Origin: an uncultured Christensenellaceae bacterium
GTDB taxonomy: Bacteria > Bacillota > Clostridia > Christensenellales > Pumilibacteraceae
Length of the DNA: 25,004 nt
Assembly (NCBI GenBank): GCA_910588155.1
Contig: CAJUPB010000011.1
Location: forward strand, 53,266-78,269
Direction: 5' to 3'
A model generated the notes under the pieces. It searched no databases. It was not told where the DNA came from and was given only the letters and a program-made list of their open reading frames with translations. Shown here piece by piece: positions 21,500-25,004 of this stretch. The translations under genes and the position numbers were made by a program. Numbering within the stretch: position 1 is the first letter of the stretch; each line of letters opens with the position of its first letter.

Positions 21500-22234
21500 A
21501 TGAATGAAGTAGCAGTTTTTAACAATCAGCAATTCGGAGAAATTCGCACGCTTGAAGAACCTAACGGCATTTATTTTTGCGGCAAAGATGTTGCGTCTGC
21601 ATTGGGTTATTACAATACAAAGGACGCATTACGTCGCCATTGCCGCAAAGGTGGGGTCGTGAAACGCGACCTCACCGATAATCTCGGCAGAAATCAGCAA
21701 GCGACCTTTATCGACGAAGGCAATCTTTATCGCCTTATAGCGCATAGCAAGCTACCGACAGCCGAACAGTTCGAGAGTTGGGTCTTTGACGAAGTCTTGC
21801 CGTCCATACGCAAAACAGGCGGTTACAGCATAAAACCCGTAGACGAGCTTCGGCAGAAAAACATACAGATACGCGAGCAGAATGCGAAGATACGCACGGC
21901 GCAGCTTTTGTATAAGATAGCGGATAAGACTCATACCGACTATAAAAAGGTTTTGCACGCGAGGATAACGCACCTTTTGACGGGCGAATATCTTTTGCCG
22001 TTGCCAGAGGTCGGGGAGCGTACATATTCGGCGTCGGATATAGGCGAGCAGCTCGGTGTAAGCGCGAACAGAATCGGGCGGCTTGCGAACGCGCACGGGC
22101 TCAAAACAGAGCAATACGGCAAATACTTTTACGATAAAGCAAAGACGGCAGACAAGCAGGTGGAAACGTTTCGCTATTACGAAAGAGCGGTCGATGTTTT
22201 CAAATCGTTGCTTGATGCGGAGGTGGCTGTATGA
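21500..22234 (+). CDS. Bro-N family antirepressor
   Basis: 244 residues. Residues about 1-110 are a Bro-N domain: FNNQQFGEIRTLEEPNGIYF, CGKDVASALGYYNTKDALRR, TFIDEGNLYRLIAHSKLP, FESWVFDEVLPSIRKTGGY. The C-terminal part is a phage regulatory domain with a helix-turn-helix (YSASDIGEQLGVSANRIGRL) and LKTEQYGKYFYDKAKTADKQ VETFRYYE. Such proteins bind and inactivate phage repressors. AGGAG at 21486-21490 sets the ATG. The stop overlaps the S24 gene (ATGATG at 22231), so the two are made together. Transcribed from the early promoter, with an antisense RNA in the leader. Confidence 0.88.
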   Translation: MNEVAVFNNQQFGEIRTLEEPNGIYFCGKDVASALGYYNTKDALRRHCRKGGVVKRDLTDNLGRNQQATFIDEGNLYRLIAHSKLPTAEQFESWVFDEVLPSIRKTGGYSIKPVDELRQKNIQIREQNAKIRTAQLLYKIADKTHTDYKKVLHARITHLLTGEYLLPLPEVGERTYSASDIGEQLGVSANRIGRLANAHGLKTEQYGKYFYDKAKTADKQVETFRYYERAVDVFKSLLDAEVAV

Positions 22235-22578
22235 TGGCGATACAAAACGAAATTGAAACGCAAGTAATTCCACCTCGGGAAAAGCCGAAGCAGTATCTTA
22301 TGACCGTCGATGACGATTCGATGTCGCCACTTCTTATGATAGGAGATGACCTATATTACGAGTTGGGCGTTGTCGATAGCGGAGAGGTCGGAATCTTCTC
22401 CAATGTCAAGACAGGACAGGTCATAGTTCGAAAAGGGGAGTGTGTGGACGGCGAATGGTCTCTGATAGCTTGCAATCCTGATTATCCCGTTATACAGGTT
22501 GACAACGAAACAAACGAATGGTATTGCTTTGGAAAAGTCGTAGCGATGGGACGAAAGGTAAATAAAGGCGATTGGTAG
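22231..22578 (+). CDS. S24-type peptidase domain without DNA-binding domain
   Basis: 115 residues that match the C-terminal half of LexA/CI repressors only: DDDSMSPLLMIGDDLYYE carries the nucleophile (Ser30), then GEVGIFSN, VIVRKGE, SLIACNPDYPVIQVD and FGKVVAMGRKV. No helix-turn-helix is present. In LexA and UmuD the catalytic Lys is 37 residues after the Ser; here that position is Arg67 and Lys is at 68, so activity is uncertain. It is translationally coupled to the antirepressor. It could be a partner or decoy for a repressor, or the RecA-sensing half of a split repressor (inference). ATG 22231 or 22234 are both possible. Confidence 0.78.
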   Translation: MMAIQNEIETQVIPPREKPKQYLMTVDDDSMSPLLMIGDDLYYELGVVDSGEVGIFSNVKTGQVIVRKGECVDGEWSLIACNPDYPVIQVDNETNEWYCFGKVVAMGRKVNKGDW

Positions 22579-22582
22579 TAAA

Positions 22583-22619
22583 ATCAAAAAGACGGATTTA
22601 ACCACCCGTCTTTTTTGAT
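22583..22619 (+). terminator. Terminator of the antirepressor operon
   Basis: Stem GACGG/CCGTC (22591-22595 with 22606-22610) extended by an A-run pairing with a T-run, total about 10 bp, ten-base loop, six T. It works in both directions in principle. Confidence 0.9.
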
Positions 22620-22646
22620 ACAGATTTTTTATGGAGATGTTTAAAA

Positions 22647-23153
22647 ATGAAGTGGACAAAGAAAAAAATTGTGTATAACGTCCTGCAACTCGTATTTTAC
22701 GGCGTTGTGCCGCTCGCTCTTGTATTCCTTACATACGGGAGTATCGGGCATACGGCGCAAGCAGTCGGCTTTAAGATAGCCGCCCCGGGCATTATTCTGA
22801 CGGTCATTGTGTTTTTATGTTTCAAGAAGCTGTTTATAAGCAAGAAACTCGCGGATGCGCACGAAAGATTGAATGCACACAGGGCAAGTCTCGAAGTAAA
22901 GACAGACGTATGCGAAATATCCAATATTGAGAAGGTCATAAAAAATCTCGGCACGACAGAAGTTTTATTGAACAGCGTCGTGCCGATTTTATTAACCGTG
23001 CTCGGCATCGTGACGTGCAAGGTGTTGGAATCGCAGCTTTTAAGGCTGTCGGGAACACTTGGCTTTATATTGCTGTCGCTAATATTCGGTACGGTTTTTG
23101 CCGTTCTGGATGCAAGAGAAGTCAAAAGTAAGTATATGGGAGTAAATCAATGA
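22647..23153 (+). CDS. Four-helix membrane protein A
   Basis: 168 residues with four hydrophobic segments (about 10-30 VLQLVFYGVVPLALVFLTYG, 42-60 KIAAPGIILTVIVFLCF, 108-126 NSVVPILLTVLGIVTCKV, 132-151 LSGTLGFILLSLIFGTVFAV). A charged stretch lies between the second and third (residues 61-105). No family recognised. The stop overlaps the start of the next membrane gene (ATGA, 23150-23153), so they likely form one complex. GGAG sits ahead of the start. The pair has a terminator on each side, so it is a separate cassette; no clear promoter is seen in the 27 bases between terminator and gene. Confidence 0.7.
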   Translation: MKWTKKKIVYNVLQLVFYGVVPLALVFLTYGSIGHTAQAVGFKIAAPGIILTVIVFLCFKKLFISKKLADAHERLNAHRASLEVKTDVCEISNIEKVIKNLGTTEVLLNSVVPILLTVLGIVTCKVLESQLLRLSGTLGFILLSLIFGTVFAVLDAREVKSKYMGVNQ

Positions 23154-24091
23154 GTGATAAGAAAGAAAGTATAAAAGATACGATAATCAGGGTAAAGGAT
23201 AGTTTTACGCTTCGGCAATTGGCTTTTGCGTTTGTGGTCATTTTCGGAGTTGCGGCAGGTGTTGTTTCCGATTATCTGACCGTGGGTTGGGACGCGAGTA
23301 TCTTTGTGCAACCCGCATATTGGATAAATCTAGCGCTGTCGCAGGGTGCGATTATAGTCATAATGTTTTGTATGTATGCCTTAACTTCGGAAAGAGAAGA
23401 GGCAAATAATGAAGCCGTGCAGAATTTGCGCAAAGAGATTTATAAAGCGCATTGTATTATTACGAGATTCGGTTTGTCGGAAAGATTTGACGATTACGTT
23501 TACATAAAAAACGTTCGCCGAAAGACGAAGGCGTATAAAAGAAAAATGGAAAGTAAAATTTTCCGAACTTGCAACGAGGAAAAGCAAAAACAATTGCGTG
23601 AAGAACTCGAAAGCGGACTTAAAATAATCGAGAGCTTAAAAGTAAAGTATGATAAAATAAAGATAGCGACGATATTCAGTCGCGCATCGTTTTCAATGCA
23701 AGACAGCGAGAGCCTCGAAGACGGGCGAATAAAGACAACGCGGCGAATGCTTTTGAATAAAGTAATAAGCGTTATTGCGTTCGGCGTGCTTTTGTCGTCG
23801 ATAGTATTTGATATGCGAGCATTCGGGATAGGGATTGTTTTAAAGACATTTTTAAAATTATTTCAAGCGGCTTACGCAATGTACAGTGGCGGTAGGGCGG
23901 GCGTGGATTTTATACGCGGACCGTTGAATACCGCTCTCGACAACCGCGCAGCATTTATCCAAAAGTTTTTGGACAAAAATATGCCGTCTGCGGAAGAACA
24001 GAAAGTATCGGAAGAAAAAAGTGCCGCCGACGAACAAACCGAAACCGAAGAAATTCTTAAACGCAAAAAGGAGCTGGAAAGTGGAAATTGA
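23150..24091 (+). CDS. Membrane protein B with charged cytoplasmic domain
   Basis: 313 residues. Two hydrophobic segments lie near the N-terminus (about 26-46 AFAFVVIFGVAAGVVSDYLT; 56-77 YWINLALSQGAIIVIMFCMY), then a very basic helical domain (about 80-195, with VRRKTKAYKRKMESKIF and QKQLREELESGLKIIESLK), then two more (about 207-225 VISVIAFGVLLSSIVFDM; 228-248 GIGIVLKTFLKLFQAAYAM). The C-terminus is acidic (SEEKSAADEQTETEEILKRK). The layout of a large soluble domain between membrane helices is unlike transporters or holins. Coupled to the gene before it. Function unknown; superinfection exclusion or capsid-independent structure are both guesses. Confidence 0.7.
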   Translation: MSDKKESIKDTIIRVKDSFTLRQLAFAFVVIFGVAAGVVSDYLTVGWDASIFVQPAYWINLALSQGAIIVIMFCMYALTSEREEANNEAVQNLRKEIYKAHCIITRFGLSERFDDYVYIKNVRRKTKAYKRKMESKIFRTCNEEKQKQLREELESGLKIIESLKVKYDKIKIATIFSRASFSMQDSESLEDGRIKTTRRMLLNKVISVIAFGVLLSSIVFDMRAFGIGIVLKTFLKLFQAAYAMYSGGRAGVDFIRGPLNTALDNRAAFIQKFLDKNMPSAEEQKVSEEKSAADEQTETEEILKRKKELESGN

Positions 24092-24107
24092 AACTTAAAA
24101 AGAAATG

Positions 24108-24138
24108 CGGTCAGCCTTAATCGGTTGACCGTTTTTTT
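24108..24138 (+). terminator. Terminator between convergent units
   Basis: 9-bp stem CGGTCAGCC/GGTTGACCG (24108-24116 and 24123-24131, one G-T) with a six-base loop, then seven T. It ends the membrane pair and faces the minus-strand Spo0A-like gene, whose stop begins at 24144. Confidence 0.9.
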
Positions 24139-24141
24139 GCG

Positions 24142-24609
24142 TTAAAGAGAATCCAGCATAATTTTATCGGCAATCAAAGCGATAAATTCGCTGTTTGTCG
24201 GCTTATCGTAATTTCCGTAAACTTGCATACCGAATAAGGAATTTAAGTTTTTCAACTTGCCGCGACTCCACGCCGTTTCTATGGCATTGCGAATGTCGCG
24301 CTCTACTTTCTTCGGGTCCGAATCGCAGAGAGCGGCAACTTTTGGATAAAGTTTTGTAGTAACATTGTTTATAATATCCGGTTCTTCTATTGTGAATTTT
24401 ATTGCTTCGCGCAAAAAAATATATCCTTTCAGTTTCGCTGAAATGCCTAACGCTATGAAAATACGCGTAATCTTTTTATCGATTATGCTGTTTTTGTCGT
24501 CTGGTTCCGAAGCAAGCGTGGGTTCGTATCCGCGCCGTTGAAGCAACGCTTTGATTTCGTCCAACAGTTCGCCGTTCTCTATGTTCATCAATAATATTTT
24601 CTTGTCCAT
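24142..24609 (-). CDS. Spo0A C-terminal DNA-binding domain protein
   Basis: 155 residues. Residues about 45-155 are the Spo0A effector domain almost intact: ITRIFIALGISAKLKGYIFL, REAIKF, KLYPKVAALCDSDPKKVERD, IRNAIETAWSRG, NSLFGMQVYG, KPTNSEFIALIADK. In spore formers this domain binds 0A boxes and commits the cell to sporulation once the receiver domain is phosphorylated. Here the receiver is absent and replaced by about 45 residues (MDKKILLMNIENGELLDEIK) without a recognisable phospho-acceptor site. The protein could therefore compete at, or constitutively occupy, host Spo0A sites, or control phage promoters (inference). AGGAG lies 12 bases before the ATG. It may share a transcript with the XRE gene at 24727. 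Confidence 0.9.
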   Translation of the reverse strand: MDKKILLMNIENGELLDEIKALLQRRGYEPTLASEPDDKNSIIDKKITRIFIALGISAKLKGYIFLREAIKFTIEEPDIINNVTTKLYPKVAALCDSDPKKVERDIRNAIETAWSRGKLKNLNSLFGMQVYGNYDKPTNSEFIALIADKIMLDSL

Positions 24610-24662
24610 AATATGTATTTACTCCTAAAATAAGTATGAAAATTGTAAATGAAAAGCAGGCG

Positions 24663-24712
24663 TGCAATAAAAAATATTGCAAACACAATCATCTATATCG
24701 TATTTCCGATAT
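24663..24712. promoter_or_regulatory. Two palindromes between the XRE and Spo0A-like genes
   Basis: Perfect inverted repeat TGCAATA-AAAAA-TATTGCA (24663-24681) and a second ATATCG-TATTTC-CGATAT (24695-24712). Both lie in the 117-bp gap. Without T-runs they are not terminators, so operators for the XRE protein or another regulator are a fair guess. Confidence 0.5.
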
Positions 24713-24726
24713 TTACAGGTAAAAAA

Positions 24727-24951
24727 TTAAAACTTGATTTTGTTTCCGCCATAATCTTCGAGTTCGAGCAGATAATCCGCAGTGACATCGAAGAATATGG
24801 CAAGTTGCCGTATTGCACTTGCCGACGGTTCGTAGTTGCCGTTTTCCCACTGTGACACGGTGGCTTGTCCGATGTCAAGCTTTGCGGCCAATTCTCGCTG
24901 CGTAAGCTCTTTGTCGCGCCGAAGCTCTTTGATTGTTTTTGAAAAGGACAT
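24727..24951 (-). CDS. XRE-family HTH regulator
   Basis: 74 residues, nearly all a Cro/CI-type helix-turn-helix: SFSKTIKELRRDKELTQREL, AAKLDIGQATVSQWENGNYE, SAIRQLAIFFDVTADYLLEL. AAGGAG is positioned well before ATG 24951. A typical small regulator of phage or chromosomal mobile elements. It is upstream of the Spo0A-like gene on the same strand. It may be the main immunity regulator of the next module outside the window, or part of a Spo0A-like control unit. Confidence 0.9.
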   Translation of the reverse strand: MSFSKTIKELRRDKELTQRELAAKLDIGQATVSQWENGNYEPSASAIRQLAIFFDVTADYLLELEDYGGNKIKF

Positions 24952-25004
24952 AAAATTTCTCCTTATAAAGTTATTTTATCGCCCTTTTGAAGTAACTGCT
25001 TAAA

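Noticed and set aside
24649..24855. 68-residue + strand ORF opposite the XRE gene
   Set aside because: It overlaps a clear XRE gene antisense, starts in the regulatory gap and has no ribosome binding site.

Overview
The window is phage DNA, most likely a prophage of a spore-forming, gut-type Clostridia host. Evidence for the phage is a continuous morphogenesis operon on the + strand (late regulator, TerS, TerL, portal, minor head, scaffold, major capsid, connectors, tail, fibre, membrane protein). Evidence for the host group is the strong AGGAGG-type ribosome binding sites, the TTGACA/TATAAT promoters and a phage-borne copy of the Spo0A DNA-binding domain. No integrase, endolysin, replication gene, attachment site or tRNA is visible, so the element continues on both sides.

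Layout. 1-2.6 kb: an accessory block that looks damaged. It holds a hexapeptide-repeat protein cut by the window edge, a small gene and an ASCH-like gene each split by a frameshift, a DNA methyltransferase with an in-frame TGA 23 codons before its natural end, and a second methyltransferase start joined to foreign sequence. 2.6-3.2 kb: an ArpU-like late regulator, an intrinsic terminator and a likely late promoter. 3.15-9.7 kb: packaging and head genes. 9.7-10.5 kb: a toxin-like gene followed by an antisense RNA unit. 10.5-20.0 kb: neck, tail, baseplate and fibre genes, interrupted by one minus-strand membrane-protein gene. 20.0-20.8 kb: a second toxin-like gene with its own antisense RNA unit. 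20.8-22.6 kb: an immunity switch with a small HTH repressor, divergent promoters sharing an operator motif, a tiny ORF, an antisense RNA, a Bro-N antirepressor and an HTH-less S24 protein. 22.6-24.1 kb: two overlapping membrane-protein genes. 24.1-25.0 kb: on the minus strand, a Spo0A C-terminal-domain protein and an XRE regulator.

The most unusual signal is a pair of cassettes, at 9.7-10.5 kb and 20.0-20.8 kb. Each has a late gene whose product carries the same roughly 40-residue module (around RIRWAKDNGIELPLNSDGS), followed by an unrelated C-terminal domain that resembles phage BECR/MuF-type nuclease toxins. Each gene is followed, on the opposite strand, by the same 36-bp promoter block (34/36 identical, consensus -35 and -10 with a 17-bp spacer). 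That promoter drives a structured RNA of about 90-100 nt which ends at a T-run inside the last codons of the toxin gene. The RNA bodies differ completely, and no protein immunity gene is present. This is the geometry of convergent type I antitoxin RNAs of Firmicutes prophages, here attached to large virion-type toxins. A third consensus minus-strand promoter makes a similar short hairpin RNA against the leader of the antirepressor, in the manner of P22 sar or P1 c4.

Inferred logic: in the lysogen, host-type minus-strand promoters make the antisense RNAs and the membrane protein while the late operon is silent. On induction the antirepressor/S24 pair relieves repression, and the ArpU-like regulator switches on the late promoter before terS.
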